Part shown: piece by piece, positions 26,001 through 40,639 of the stretch
Layout of the letters: every line of letters starts with the position of its first letter
Position numbering within the stretch: position 1 is the first letter of the stretch
Source of the DNA: Amblyornis subalaris
Lineage: Eukaryota; Chordata; Aves; Passeriformes; Ptilonorhynchidae
Direction: 5' to 3'
DNA length: 64,000 bases
Assembly (NCBI GenBank): GCA_018881555.1
Contig: JACAXG010000132.1
Location: forward strand, 1,127,676 to 1,191,675
Notes under the pieces: model-generated
Database searches by the model: none
The model's input: the letters and a program-made list of their open reading frames with translations, nothing else
What the model was told of the DNA's origin: nothing
Translations under genes and position numbers: made by a program

Positions 26001-29000
26001 TTTCTCTGTGGTTATGAACAATATATTAAGAAGCATAAAACATATTATTCAATTCCAAGACATTTAAAGTGAAATATTTATCCTTCAAAACTTTATATAT
26101 ATTCAGCTGAATTCAGGATTAATTCTGAACAGGAGAAAAACAACATTCATAATCCTTCACAGAATTAGATTTTTCACTTACAGCAGAGTTTTCTGGCAAA
26201 GTCCATTACTGAGAGGTGGTAGCAAAATTCTGAAGTCCTTAAAGGTGTAGCCTACTCTCAAGCTAGGCAATGGCATAATTACTGAAATAGCAAACTGGGG
26301 AGGGGACTCAATAAGAAAACATTCCTTTCACCTGTAAACNCTTATGAAGAAACCAACAGGTTGCTAGAAACATCATTGAGCTTTGTTTCATTTCACTGAA
26401 GATCCCTAATCTACAGCATTTGGCAAAAATTCACGTAAATATTCAGGTTTTTTAAACCTGTGCTCATTCCAGGTCTTTCTGGATATTCTTCATTGGGATA
26501 GCAAACCTGGGTCCCAGTCTTTCTTGTTGAAGTAACAAAGCCANCATCAGATCTTGTGGACAAACTAGCAACCCTCGAGGCTGAGCACAGAGTACAACCA
26601 GTGCTTGTGGCTTATTTATTCTTTATTTACAGGCGTCTTCCTGCAGCAGAGCAGGTGGAATGAGAAATGCACAGTGAGAAGTTCACAGGGTCAATACAGA
26701 ATTTGTTCCCTGCGTAAAGACAGGAGGCAAAGGGGAGCACAGAAATTGTGTCACAACCTCACCTCTCCCAATATCAGTTACTCAATTCCACTGGAACAAA
26801 AGGGTTGCATTTGAAGCAGGAGGTGCCTGACACAACTGATGTGTCAGGAAGCTCTTCCACATCTTCCATGTAGTAGTGTAAAAGCCCAGACACTGCTTCT
26901 GTGGAACATGGCTTTAAGCTTTACCTTTGTCATGTCCAGTAAAACAACACTGTTCAATGGGTGTTTGCCTTTCCCTGTAAGCCTTATGTGAGCAACTTCT
27001 ACAGTAAAGTAATAAATGTCTTCCAAGTCACTGGCTGTTCAGAACCAAAAACTAAAAAAAAACCTTCTTTGGATATACTGAACATCTGAGTCTATTTGAA
27101 TTAAGTCAGAGGGATTTGTTGATTGAGATTCAAGTACTGAAAGGCTGATTTGAATTAAGAGAAAACGTGGTAAAAATCAAATGTGCGAAGTCAAAATCCA
27201 CTACAGCCAATAACTATATTTACCTCAGTGAGGAATTTTCCTCTTAAACTATTGATTTTTGCCTTCTTCACCAAAATCAGTTCCCTTTTAAGTATAACTC
27301 AAAAGCTATGATCAAATATGACAAAGACAGTTATCAATTATAATAATTTGCATAGCTTTATCCCCAGCTGAGGAGGGAAGATCTTTACATTAACAGCTGT
27401 AATAATTCAAAGTAAGATCTTGAGTCAGGCAAAGCTTTAAAAAAGTAAAGAAAGAGAGGATCAAATCATTATGATTTCCGTGTTATAGATAAAACTTAGA
27501 AACAGCATTACAGGACAGCAATTACCACAGCCATGCAAACTAATGAACATACAAGTCTTGTGACTGTGACTCACGATCTGTTCTGAAATTAAACCACAGA
27601 TGGATTTACTCATTTCAGTGATGCTGCTGTACGGAAGCACCCTAGCTGCCTTCAGCCTTGGAGCTGAAGATGTTACACTCTCCAGCTGCCAGAGCAAAAG
27701 TCAAAGGGTAAGATGAATTGTAATCCTCAATTCAGATTTATTAATACAAGTTCTAACTTGCTACAATCTTNATTACCTGATGTGAAACAATGCACACTAA
27801 AGATGTAAAAACTCTCTGCTCACCTGCTGCAGAAGTTNTCACAATTACCAGCTGGCTGCTGGCCACTGCTTCTAAATAAACAGATGGTTACTTTGCCAAA
27901 ATACAGCAACTTCTTCTCTTTCTAGCAAAAAGAAATTGAAGACAACAGAAGAACTAATTTCAGCCTAGCTCAGGACATATTAAGATTAGCAGTTTAGTTC
28001 TAGTTCTTTAAGGTATCATTTAAAGACTAGTACCTAACCACAGAGGAAATTACCTGGTTCNGTTAACTGTTCTTTCAAGTGTTATCACACCAAGTGCAGT
28101 CAAAAGCAAAAATCTTTGCAGGTGTATTGATGAAGACCCTAATAAGTCATTTAAAAATCTACTCTGAAACATTTTTTGTTTTGGTTTGTTACATAATACT
28201 GTGAAAATCTTTATATTTCTATGTACTAAACGTTTTGTATTATAAATGCTGAGTACCTTGAGATTGGTTTTCAGGTCCTTTAAATTCCTAATTCCCTGGA
28301 TTTNCCTCCCTTGCTGTAATTCCTGCTTTGCCTCAATCACATGACTCTATTTCTGAACGTGGCTGCACTCAGCTAATACTCATTACAATGTGATACACAA
28401 TGTCATTCATTATAACTGCAAAGACCCACTCTCATTTAAAGTAGAAAACATTGTGACAGATTTTATTCTTCTTGAAGAAACCAGTAGTGCTTGCTTACTG
28501 GCAGAGTTTCTTGGANAGTTTTTTAAAAAAAGAAATATTGTTCATTATTGGTATTTTCAATATGCAACATGTTTCCGGGTAAGATTTTTAGTCCTGAAAG
28601 AGTTCTGGTGCCTTTGATGGGAAGACTTAAATGAATTTTATTGGACTGGAGCTGAAGGACAGTGGGAGGCTTATTGTTTCTAGAAAAATAGAAAAACAAT
28701 ATTTTCTGACCGGAAGGATTTACCATTACAGTAACTTCAGACTCATCAGCTCATAGAAAAAAATATTCCAATTCTTATGTGTGTTTGAAGGATCATAATT
28801 GCTTACTCAAGCAGGTTCAACAGCTCGGGTGGATGGTAGAGATACACTGAGTGATGTCATCACTGTGTATTACGCCATGAGGGGAAGTTGTTCCTTTTGA
28901 GACAGCACAAATATGAGGACACACAACAAAGCCATTTCATGGTTCTGTCTTACTACACATGGAGATGAGTACAGCAGNTCAAAATTCGCTTTCCAGTGTT
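23001..29000. other. Non-genic AT-rich DNA
   Basis: No gene, RNA gene or transposon was recognised. Open frames are 96 codons or shorter, several run through ambiguous bases, and none has a recognisable domain. A small hairpin (CAGGTTT-TTT-AAACCTG) lies at 26444-26460. Confidence 0.7.
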
Positions 29001-32000
29001 AATTCTAATACACAGTCTTGGCTAGATATTCCTATTTTCAAGAAATAAAAAACAGCAGAGGAAAAGGGCACGAGGAACAGAGCAAGAAGAACAGTGATAG
29101 AAAGGACTTTTACCATAAATTGACTTAATCATGCTTCCAAGGAAAGCCCATTATTTCTGACTGATCTGACTTTTCAAAAGGACCTCTTGTCCTCCTTTAA
29201 GGCCCTAATGTGATGAAAAACTTGCCAACTTANAAGTTGCCCTAGCAACCACTTGCACTTTATTTCTAGATTAAGGGTATCTTCAAATTCCAACCACTAA
29301 ATTATTACATCTTTACCCCTTTCTATCACACATCTTTTCTCCATAGAGTTTGTTTTCGAGATTGTTAAAATCTATTCTTATTTTCCTTCCAAATAACCCA
29401 AAGACATTGAGCTTTTTAATGCCTCATTTATAAGGTACCTTTTCAGTATCTAAAATTGCTGCTATTGCCGAAGCTGTCCAAACATACTGAACTTTCTGAA
29501 GACCTTGGCTCAACATTGCCACTTCTCATAAATNCCATATACAGAAGAAAGAGCATCTATTAAGCTGTATGCAGATAGAAGAACATCTATTTGCTCCAAA
29601 TTAAAATATCTTTTCTCAAATAACCTTCAGTGATGCTCTGATGCATTCCAAGAGGTTACAGAGATGGCTGGGAAAATAAGGAGGAATGGCAGAAACAATC
29701 AGGAGTTATCTTTCACAACATTATTTATACATTTATGATTATTATTCACAGCAGAGAAGCTGTTGTGAAGGTCAGAAAATATCTGCAAGCCAGTACATGT
29801 GGGGCACTTGGCAGTGGGAAGTAGTTCCCATGGTAGGAACACTGGGGACAGCTCTGCAGGGGAGCAGTCCCATACAAGCAGCTCTCTCAGGAAAGAATGT
29901 TTAGATGGGGAAAAGGAAACTGAAGGTCTTGGTATGGGGGCAGGAAATAGTCGCAGACTTGATGGGAAGTTATGTCCAGGTATCTGAGACCCCACGATTA
30001 TAAAGCAGAAGCAAAAGAAACCTGAGCCTATAAAATTGTTTTCTTACAGAAAAATCAGCAGATCTCTTACTGCAGAGCTAAAAGGGAAAAGATTGTGCTA
30101 CCAATGAATTGTTCTTCTGGCAGCTAGAGAAACACAAAGGAGTGCAGGGATAAAATGCAAGAAATACACCAACCCCAAAACAGTAAATAGTTCTAACCAC
30201 AAAATGTACAGAGCACTTACTGGAAAGGAATACAGGAGAAAATGAGCACACGCAACCATTTATCAGTGGACTTCTTGTAGGACTTATGTACTTGTGCACA
30301 TTTGGAGAAAGCATAAAAACTTGACAGGTAAGGATTAAAGAGTCCCTCAAGAAGACATNTTAACTAGGAAGCATTCACTAAGCTTCTAAAGATCTAGTGC
30401 TTTCTGTAGAAAGGAATACTGAAGAGTACCTTAAACATGATCTAAAATGAAATGTTTGAAAGGATTTTATGAAGAAATAGCGTTACCAGGGACTTGAGGA
30501 CAGCAAAGATCTGAATCACCCTTNGGCAGCACAACTGGTTCCTGAAGTCTCTTCATTTAGATCATCACTGAGACCCTATTTCTGTTNCTCAGGTGTCCTT
30601 CACTCAAGATCCATGCAAACCAGTACTTACAGCCTTTTTGTCCTGATTGTGATGCTTTAAAACTAAGATACAGTGGGCAATTCAGAAGAAAAGCTAATTT
30701 TGTTAGTAAATAACCAGGGAATCCCTTTATACAAATTTCCTGTCTGGTTCTGCAATTTGCTCAACAGCTGTCAAGAGGAGAACACAGCTTTTTCCCCTCA
30801 TAAAAATAATAAATATTAATTAAATATTGATAATATTTAATTCACTGTAGCTGTGCTGAATCAGCTTGGATGTGGCAAGCTCTCTTCTTCCATGGGCAGG
30901 CCCTTCNTTTGCACTGCATACAGAGAGAAAATGAACCACTCTGTTCCACGTTTTGACACCTTGTAGAAAGAAGGAAGCCAGGAGCTGATTTAGGCTTATT
31001 TAACAGAAAACCAAGAACATCCCAGAGCAAACCAAGAACACCATGTTAAAATAAATGAGTGAAAGCATAGGTGAATCTAATACTGTGAAAATATCTATAG
31101 GTTTGGGATGTTTCCTCCTCTGTAGTGTAGTAGTTCAATTTTTCTCTTGATTATAAAACCATGAGATTATTAGTTACGGATTAAAATGTAACAAAAATTA
31201 CTCCAAGGTGGTGTAAAAGACTTGCCAAAAGGGACATATATGAGATTTTTGAGCAAGAGAACTGTCTGCTTTTTCTGTGTCTGATATGTCCAGGAAACAT
31301 GTTTTTGTAGCAATGAGAAATGGTGCTTACACTGCAGGGTCCAGGGAGAGGGCAGTTGCTGCTAACCCATTGCCATATGGAATGCAAAANGACTCCTGAA
31401 AGTTACCCCTTGCTAGGTGCAAAAAAGGGCAGGGGAAAGCACCCCGTGTATTCTTGCTAAACAGCACTTGGAAATCACTGACCTGTCCCAGGACAGTTAT
31501 GTCTGAGCATATCCTACCAAATTAAGAGAATAAAATTAAAAAGGAAAACAAGAAACACAAATGGAAGGCAAGAGAAGCATCAGCAGTGAACAGCAAAGCC
31601 AATGTAATATATTTCTTGCTATATTAAGCATGTAAAATACTGAAGCAGAACTCATTTGCCTTCATTGNCTTCAATGAGCTTTTCATCAGCCACTCACTGC
31701 AAACGTGGTTTAAAATGACAAGGAAATCACAGAAGCAGTGACATTGTATAATTGTGTTTAGAGATAGAATATGGCTTGTAAATATCTTGTATGGCTTCTG
31801 GTAAGTATCTAATTCAATTAAGAAGCTGAGTAAGCGTGGACTGTATTTATAAATTATAAATATTCTGCCAGAAAAGTTGACAGTTATGATGTGACCCTAG
31901 CAACACAAAAATCAAGGCCATATTAGATGCTATTCACAGGCAGTCTCGTATTGGGGATGGGGGTATAAATCAGTATAGGTTCACCGACATCTAGAAAATA

Positions 32001-35000
32001 AGGCTGATTATCACTGGCTGAGGACTTGACCCAGGGTAACAAGTATTCATTTTGCAATTTTTTGGCAGGGAGCACTTTCCTTTCTTTTCTTTTAATTATT
32101 TAGCACCTTGCCGATTCAGCAAGGTCCAGAANGCATTCATTTACAAGTCAAAAACCCTAATACAGACCCTACACCACATCATCATGCAACACAGAGACAA
32201 GGAAATGCACTTGCCTTGCTGGAGCACTGGCTCATCCCTTATTGCAGACACANCTGCACCAGCTCTGGCTTGCTCTGTTACCTTGTCAGGATTTTTTGCT
32301 AAGAGGCAGCAGCTGGAAAAGCAGAAAAACATTTTACCCACCACGGAACAATAGATGTGGATACATAAAGACTGGACAAAACCTAGCTCAGGGCTGGATC
32401 TAAGCTGGCACAGGCCATGATTTCCCCAAACTTCCAGATAAACAACACTGTCAGAGATGCAGTACAGTAAAAACTGAGGTGTTTCCATTCACTTTGAGAA
32501 ATGGAAGCAAGAATCTGTGATGGACACAACTATACAGATGAGCTTCTGTAGTTTCCTATAAACCCATACAANGCTACCTATCTGAAAGGCCTTTTCCTAC
32601 TTTCCCAATGGATTTACACATAATGCAACTTAACAGGGAAAAAGGTTTTCCTTCATGTCTAACCAATTGTTCTCACGAAGGTGAAATAAATATGTTGGGG
32701 CATTAATAGAATCAAGGAAAATAATGCATTATCTTCTGAGCTAGAGAGTGTACTCTGTGCATGTTAACAGGGCTCCATCTCACTGCTACCAAGGGGATTT
32801 TAACATTATATTTGCTATAGCAACCCCTGAAGATNCTCTTCCTGCCAGTGAAAGTTAGTTCTGTGCTTAGAATAATAATTTCTTAATAATGCCAGAACAG
32901 TACAGGAGACTAACTTCTTAGATCAGAGCTAAATACAAATCACACTGCAAAACAGAGGTGTAGAAGAGCTATTAGTTCAGGATCCAATAACCAACACAAT
33001 GTTGCATTGTCAACTAACAGAATACAAGCTGAAAGCCATNCATCTTCAAAACTATGAAAACCCTTCCTCGATATGAACCATGCAGCTATTACAGAAAGCT
33101 CCTTGNTTTGTGCCTGAACTCTTCCACGAAACACCTTTTGCAATAGCTGTTCTCCAGCTTCACAATATCAGCGTTTCTCTGAAAAAAAAAAAAAACAACA
33201 AACACCCTTACTGTCCCTACCACCCAGCACAGCCCCAGAATAGGAGTGTTCACTCCCCAGTAATTCAGTGTCATGCAAACACTCATTGACTCTGAGAAGG
33301 ATAACTATTGCAGAGTCAACTAGCAAACTAAGAAATTCATTATCATCTTGTGGTTTTNGTTCATTCATCTGTACCACTGTTTGAGTTTAGGACCAAAGAT
33401 TATTAATAATGCTGCATTTTAAAGAGGGTCACACAAGCAGCTTCAGGAAATATTCTTGTCACAAGAATGTCAAAGGCAGGAGACAGGCCAGTTTCAAGTT
33501 ATTTTGCAGAAGTCTTTCAAAAAGCCTCAGTTTAAACCCAACAAACATAGAATTTAAAAAGTAACAACAATACGATACTGACAATTTAAATATAAAAGAG
33601 CTCAGTCCTGCAAAGAAATTGCCATCTCCGTCTGTCTGCATTGCTGCATTGTACAAGGAGGACCAGCTCTGACAGGGGAGGGTGCCCAAGTGCTTTGTGT
33701 TTCTACACGAAGGAGAAAGCAAACCTNGCATACCATGTTTTATGTAATTCCAGTGGTGATTGCACAGCAACTCTAATTACTGCAAGGTTACTCTAATTAA
33801 TCTAACGATTTCATAGTATGTCTGATGATTGTAAGAGTTGCAGTAATGTGGCAGATCAGTGTTGCATACTGAAGGAGGAAAACATACAGATTTTGTGATG
33901 AGGCAGGAAGGAGAGAGATGCAGTCCTGTGACATTATTGTCAGATTGCAACTGGGAGCAAGGTTTGCTGCTCAAAGGTATTGGCAATATTGCCCCTTGTC
34001 ACCCTGGTCACACTTTTAATCTGGTGAGGTGGGAACCAGATTGGGAAACCAATCTGTCTGAAAATCATCTGGGGAAAAAATTATCTGCCTGAGGCTGAAG
34101 ATTCATCAGCAAGCAGGAAAAGGAGGAAAATGCTTCAGCTGCAACTTCTGGGCAAGGTATGTTCCTATGGCTATAACCTCAAAGAGNTCTCCAGTGAAGG
34201 GAAGAGGCAGAAACTCATCTGAATGTCTCAGTATGACTGGAGCACAGCTGCCAGGGAAATTAAAAATTCCATAANGAAATCATTTGCACACTTTTTCTTC
34301 CAAAGCAGCACATCAAAGTTTGTAAATTGAAGAGAAGGAAAAGACNGGTATGAAAATCACAAGGCATAAAGCTTATCACACAGACACCTAGAGAGTCAGA
34401 TGTAGTTTCTAAAACATTAATGAATTTGGCCTTTCTTTGTCACCTCTCTCACACCTGCTTTTACCTCCTGTTCTCACATTTCAGACACAACTTTGATATT
34501 CCTTTCAACACAACAGGAATGAAAGGGTGACGCTGTGGCCCAGACAGCAGAGGCAGAAAATACATGGTCTGCTCAAGGGCATTAAAAGGGATATTTTTGG
34601 GTGTCACATTTCTTGTTTTTGTAGTTGTTATCACGCATTTCTACTGTGAGATCCTCTAAAGTAATTGCCTGAAATCAAGGCATTTAAAAGTATGAAATAA
34701 GCCATAACATTAGAGGTATAAAACCTCACGAATCTAAAGAGACAGAGGACATAGGGGAAAGGAAAGTATAAGGTCTTACACTTCAGTTTCAGAANTGGAA
34801 AACAGAAATCCAACTTCTGAAGTGCCAGTGCAATACACTACTCACTACTGAGAAAGCCACTAACAGTTCACACAAGTACTGAGTAGTTTAGGTATTCAAG
34901 AGGTGGCATTCAAAGGGAAGCATTTATCATGGTAGACAACAGTTTCTCACCTATGATATGAGATACTGGGACAGAATAATACTGAAAGTGTGTGAAAAGT

Positions 35001-35411
35001 TGTGAGAAAACAATACCAAGAAAANGTAGATTTCAGGGTAACCAACTTTTCCAGCCTTCTCCCTCCTGGGAACTGAATATGTTTCAAATAGAAAAGACTA
35101 AATCATGTCCATTCACTCCATGTTTCATTNTTTAGATATAAATTTTTCTTTTGATTATTTTTTATACTAATCCTGTTGTACAGTATCCTAGATTATTCTG
35201 CAGTAGCTCTCAGGTTTTGTTACCGTTCCCATTTCAGTATGTTTCTTCTTAGCAATTACAGTAGCTTTTTTTTTTAAGCTTTTAACAGGACTCCAAACAT
35301 GCAAATTTTGGATCAATATCACATGTGCTTGCACGAAGCAAGCCATAATTGCTGTTACAGCTATTAGTAAGTTTAGGTCAGCAANGGGACTTTGACCTTT
35401 GGAAAAAGTCC
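29001..35411. other. Non-genic AT-rich DNA
   Basis: No gene was recognised. Three frames at 29686-29995 are open on both strands at once, and a 115-codon minus frame at 32141-32488 overlaps a 100-codon plus frame at 32052-32354. None has a domain, and mutual overlap argues for chance. An AT-rich hairpin lies at 30818-30842 and a 13-base A run near 33182. Confidence 0.7.
30818..30842. other. AT-rich perfect hairpin, 11-bp stem
   Basis: AATTAAATATT, loop GAT, AATATTTAATT: the arms are perfect reverse complements. The stem is entirely A/T, sits in an AATATT-rich stretch and is probably compositional. Confidence 0.6.
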
Positions 35412-35542
35412 AACTCAAAGACAGCTTATAAGGGCACAAGGTCATCTGTGTTTGTTATGCATTACTTTTAGAAACAATAAGCAAATGTGTCCCAGAATAA
35501 CATGACCTGTGGTAATATAGATTTTCTTTCTAAGCATCAAGG
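35412..35542 (+). repeat. 131-bp direct repeat, copy A
   Basis: From AACTCAAAGACAGC to TAAGCATCAAGG this segment matches 37985-38115 base for base, except four substitutions and one N in the other copy, with no gaps (about 97% identity). It contains no open frame of note, no poly(A) tail, no terminal inverted repeat and no CR1 or SINE motif. The flanks of the two copies are unrelated from the first base outside, so the boundaries are sharp. No target-site duplication was seen. It may be a short local duplication or a member of an unrecognised repeat family. Confidence 0.9.
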
Positions 35543-37984
35543 ACAAATATTTTCGGGAATTTTTTTTTTTCAGTTCCACAGAAAGTAACAAATGTACTTC
35601 AAGTGTTTGCTTGCAGTCCTGGAAGAGTTTTAGTCAATAAGGATCTGAGCTCCCCCATGTTATTTCTGATGCAGAAAGAGGCAATGGTGCCTTTGATATA
35701 TCATGTTTGCTGCACCTTTGTTATGCAGAGAAATAGTGAGTCTGTCCATTGAAAGAGACCACAGGCAGAGAAAAGTTTACTGNTGCATGAGCTTTTATAA
35801 CAGAATACACACTTAGCTTCTTATCCAGGGCATAAAGGAAAAGCTATTTGCCTTTGTTTATATTGTGGGGAAACACAAGATGAGCTGGGAGGTAGACTCC
35901 AAGAGGTGTATGAAATTACAAGGATGACACGCCAGCATTCACTGGGATGGAAACATGTTTTCTCACTTATTGTCTGGGATCAAGTCTCCCACCTTAGGGG
36001 TGGTTACATTTCTGTAATGGTGAAAAGCTCTATATTGTACTTTATTCACGGTGAACACAGGCACAGCAATTATCAACTAATTTAAAAAACCAATAGTCTA
36101 TAAGTGAGATAATTACAAAAGGAATATTGGATTTATGCTTTTCCCTCTCTTTGTCCAAGCATTACCTTTTGTCCCAGAAAGGAGCTAGACAAAGAGCTAT
36201 TTTTCACCAAAGCATCTCTGGATTTTTAATGAGAAGGAAAACTCTAAAGAATCCTACTGTTTCAGAAAAAGAACTTGTAAACCAGCATCTATTTATTTAA
36301 GAAAAAAAATTCCACAGGAAACTGTTCCTTTTTGNTTAAAGGCTGTAAAAGCCCTCTATCATCCCTTCGAATCTACTTTAACAATATTTCTGTTTAAATC
36401 ATCCCTCCTTGAAGAAGAAGGAGGAAAATATGCATAGACAAAGAAGAAAATTACAAGTTCCAAGTTTTTTAACTAAGCATCAAATAACCAATTGTCAGGC
36501 AGGAATTTATTACAATTTTATTAATGAAGGGAAATACGGCAGCTTTATCAGATCTCCTCTACCAGACGCCAGCAATAACCAGTCTGTGATAGCCCTCTTT
36601 CCCTCACTCACTCACTCTCAGCCTTAATCTCACTGCTGTCCTCATCTCCTGCCACGTTTTAGTTTGGCACATCTCTTGTTTTATCGAGGAGTAGTAAGGA
36701 CCTGCCTGAAGCAGTCTGCCAGANACCCACATTCCAAAACTATTGATCCACACAAAAAATAAACATCAAAAATAACACAGATGGAATCAGAGGCAGGGGC
36801 AGATCAAGAGGGCACCTGGTCTGTGTGGATCAGAAGCAGGCTCCCTCAGCTCACTGGTAGGTATGTCAGCTCNGGGTTTTCATGTACCACCACTCAGAAG
36901 TTACTTCAGAGCCTGACTCCTCTGCAAAGCAAAGACCTCAGACCACTTTGTGTGTTTCAAGTGCTTTTCGATCTGCCACTGCTACCAATACTTGTCAAAA
37001 CTTGACTTTGAAAGTTCTTGTAGCAGGCATGAAAGAAAATGAAAGTGGCAAACTCAGGCACACGGGCACAGATTGTCTGCAGAGAGACTTGTACAATTTT
37101 AAAGCAAACAGCTTTTCCTGCTTCCTTAATAAACTCAGAAGTGTGGGATTTTGTCCAAAATATTGCCCTGCAACAGGGGAGAACAACACCCTTGCCTAAA
37201 ATTATGAATCTCTGACTCATCAGCAAAGTAGAAATGCAAACCAGGAACTCAGCTTTCCAGTGAAATCTAAAGCAGATTATGTCAAATAAGTGACNAGTTA
37301 TTTAAATTCACATAGAGATACAAGGACAACTGCAAAGCTGATCTGCATGCAACCAGAGCAAGATGAGCCTCAGGATTCCTTTTTCAAACATGGCTGCATG
37401 TTCTTTATGCAGCCGGTTTAAAAAGGTCATTTGGGTGAAGGTTATCTAAATTCTCTTCCTAGAACACTGTTTCTAGAATATGAACCTGTTTTTCNCCAAA
37501 CTGCTCTGAGACCTGACTCTGTGTTTAACAAAACACAGTTTAGAGGGGAGAATGCAATAGCTGCTTGGAACCGAATATAATTCAAGTCTGATATTTGGAA
37601 GCTTCTGCCTGGTAATCACAATGATGCCTTTGAAAATGTCAGGCCAATTCCTCACATTTAAGGGAAACAACATGTTTCTTAAGAAGGCACAAGCACCAAG
37701 GTTGCTCATATTTCAGCTGCTTTCTAAAACGAGAAACTTTCTTCTAAGAGCTTCAAAGTACTTACTGCAAATTCTGTTCCAGGATGGCACTTAGAGCCCC
37801 GAGAAACCCAGCAGCAGCAGGGCTTCAGGAATTTTTGTCAATGCTGAGGTCAGAAGCCAAATGCTCCAGAGATGAGAAAACAATTATTTGTGCAACCTAC
37901 AGTCTTGGGAGAAGGAAGGCTGGGCCTGTTGCTTATTCCAAGCACTGGACTCTCACAACAATAAAAAGCACTAAACATTGATGG
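35543..37984. other. Non-genic spacer between the two 131-bp repeat copies
   Basis: About 2.4 kb with no recognised gene or element. Overlapping frames on both strands at 36781-37226 (up to 105 codons) show no domain. The spacer shows no second duplicated segment that I could detect. Confidence 0.65.
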
Positions 37985-38115
37985 AACTCAAAGACAGCTT
38001 ATACAGGCACAAGGTCATCTGTGTTTGTTATGCNTTACTTTTAGAAACAATAAGCAAATGTGTCCCAGAATAATATGACCTGTGGTAATATAGATTTTCT
38101 TTCTAAGCATGAAGG
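37985..38115 (+). repeat. 131-bp direct repeat, copy B
   Basis: Same orientation as copy A, 2573 bp downstream start to start. The differences from copy A are two in the TTATACAGGC part, one in AATAATATGACC, one near the 3' end (GCATGAAGG), plus one ambiguous base. The sequence is not low-complexity, so chance similarity is excluded. The small divergence suggests a fairly recent copy or ongoing gene conversion. Confidence 0.9.
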
Positions 38116-40639
38116 CCGGATGAATGGAGTATAATTTCTCCATGGTAAACTCAGTCATACTCTTATATATATTCATGTGCAATGTATCTAAATCAGTAAA
38201 CCTGAGGGGAACTCGTAAGATACAGAGCGAGTACGAAACAATGACTATACTATTTCCTTCACAGCAAATGATCCACACCAGATGAATAAAAAAAAGAGGA
38301 TAAAATAAAATAATTTAAAAAAAAAAGTAAAGCTATCTCATTTTTGTAGTGGAATAGCATTTCTAAAAGTATCAAAAACCTGGGGGGGCTGGAAATGAAC
38401 TTAAAAACTCAAGATCTATACAGGGAAAAAAAAGAAAAAGAAAATAAACCATCATTTTAACTCCTNCCTTGTGAATTATTGAGCTGTGGATCACGATTTT
38501 CAAACATTTGCAGAGATATGGAGAAAACTAGATTCATGAAATATTTCTTTCTGTTCTGTGTAAGCTATCAATGGTTCAAAATCCCTACAAGTATCTGGTT
38601 CTCTCCTAAAACCTGCCTCAATCCTGACCTTTTGTGCAAATGTTCCTCTGTCTGTAGATGCACCATGTAAACAGATGACATTTATACAATCAGACAAGCT
38701 TTAAAGGGGAATGCAGTGAGAACGAGTGATGTTCAGATTCCCTCTTTTGTGGAGTTTCCAATATTACATCACAGCAGGTNGCATTCAGAGAGGAAAATGA
38801 TGAGTTTCAAATTCTGAAGAACTGACAGTTGATTTTAGGTAATAGCAAATGCTTTAAGTCAGAAAGCTGTAGAAATATTGTTAGACAGTAACCTCTGAAT
38901 CCAGCCTTCCACTTCAAATGAGACTGTCAAAAACCTCCAGGAATGGATATAACACAACTTCTCTTGATAAACTGTCCAATTANGGCAGGCAATCACAAGG
39001 ATATGAAACCAGAATTTTTCAGTTTCTCATCATCTCATGGAAGTTTCTTTTTAGAGTCCAATGCCCCAGTTTGTCTGTAGTTTGGATTCTCTGAAGCTGA
39101 GACAAAGTAAAGATCTAATTTTGACATCCTTAACCAAAAACCCACTTTTGTTTGCACAAAAATGTGTTCACAGTTCCATGAATAAAACCTTCCATAAGAG
39201 AGTGTTCAGGAACCATATGCAGACTCAGATGACCCATCTGACCAACAATAGCAAGTGATGTTCATGTTTGAGAAGGGTTTATTCCATTTGCAGATATTTT
39301 TTTGAGAAAGAGGATCAAATTAAATGAACTACATAGCCATTCAAGCTACAAGTGGGTTAGTAATTGGCACAAATATATGAAAGTTATTTACCCACTTGTA
39401 GGCTGTATCATCATCACCACTATGTCCTATTTAAAATGAACAATGGTGTCTATTATCTTCATTAACCAAACTGTTTTGAATTAATATGAATCTCTACACC
39501 CATAAGCTATTTTATCTGTGCCAGACTCGGACCTGCACTGAAACTGCAGNGATATTGTTATATTATTTCCTGATGAAAGCGATGCAAATGAAAATCTCTG
39601 CTAGCTGATATCTCACCTTCATATGCTCATATTGGATGTCTTAAAAAAGATGTCACAGTCTAGGAGCAAGAAACAATTTATAGTAGAGACATTAGCTAAG
39701 ATCAAAGACAAAATTAGATACTAATGAGTACAAAACATATACCCCATACTTAGGAAAAGACAAGGCCTCTAGGAAGAGAANGACATAAAATCAAAGTGCA
39801 CATGTAGCTAATGATTTGGAAGAACTTGTAATCGTGAAAGGAGAAAAAATTAGAGCAACAGAAAGATATTAGAGAGAGACCTGGGGGCCTCTTTGTTGTA
39901 CGTTTTCAGATAGGAAATGAATGCTGTNATGAAACAGCAGCTATACTGGCCAGATTTGTCACTGTTATTCCAACTCTTGGCTGATGTAAACATCAGCAAG
40001 ACCAGAACAGTAGCTGCGGGAATTTTATACCCTCAATTTTCTTCTTTCTGTGGAATGACTGCACAACACACTGTTCCCAGCTACTAAATTATTTAGTATA
40101 TCATCTGCAAACACCTGGAAAAATATTTCTTGCTTCATTTCAATCACTTGCATTTTATCCCCTAATTTACTAACAGAGGAAGTAATAAAAGCTGTCATTC
40201 CAAATGACTCCTTCAGATTGTTTGAAATTACTTCAGTAATGTGTTACCTCAAAGCTATTTTTTAAATAATCCTTTCTCTCCTTTCTGTTCATTACAGGAC
40301 ATAACAAAAAACAGTGGAACTAGAAGTGTGTTTAGAGGTTGCACTTCCTAAATAGTTAATTAAATTTTGTTATGGTTAATGGAGGAAAAGTCAGGGGAAC
40401 CATAATGGCCAATATAGCTGTGGTATATCTTTCTGAACTGGAATATATACTGCAGGCAACAAATTATAGTAATGCTGTTCTATTTAACAGGGATATTGTC
40501 TCTAGGGCACAGCAGTCCTTAANAGAGAAAAAAGGTGCCAGAGAACTCTCAGTGAAATGTCAGCACTGGGCTGAGACCTTTGTGTCCAGATTCATGAGCT
40601 TTTTCTCTCCAAGCTTAACACACTAAACCAGACATAGCC
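38116..40639. other. Non-genic AT-rich DNA
   Basis: No gene was recognised. There are A-rich low-complexity patches at 38286-38330 and 38425-38450. A perfect POU octamer (ATGCAAAT) is present at 39582-39589, expected by chance at this length. Open frames are 84 codons or shorter and without domains. Confidence 0.7.
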
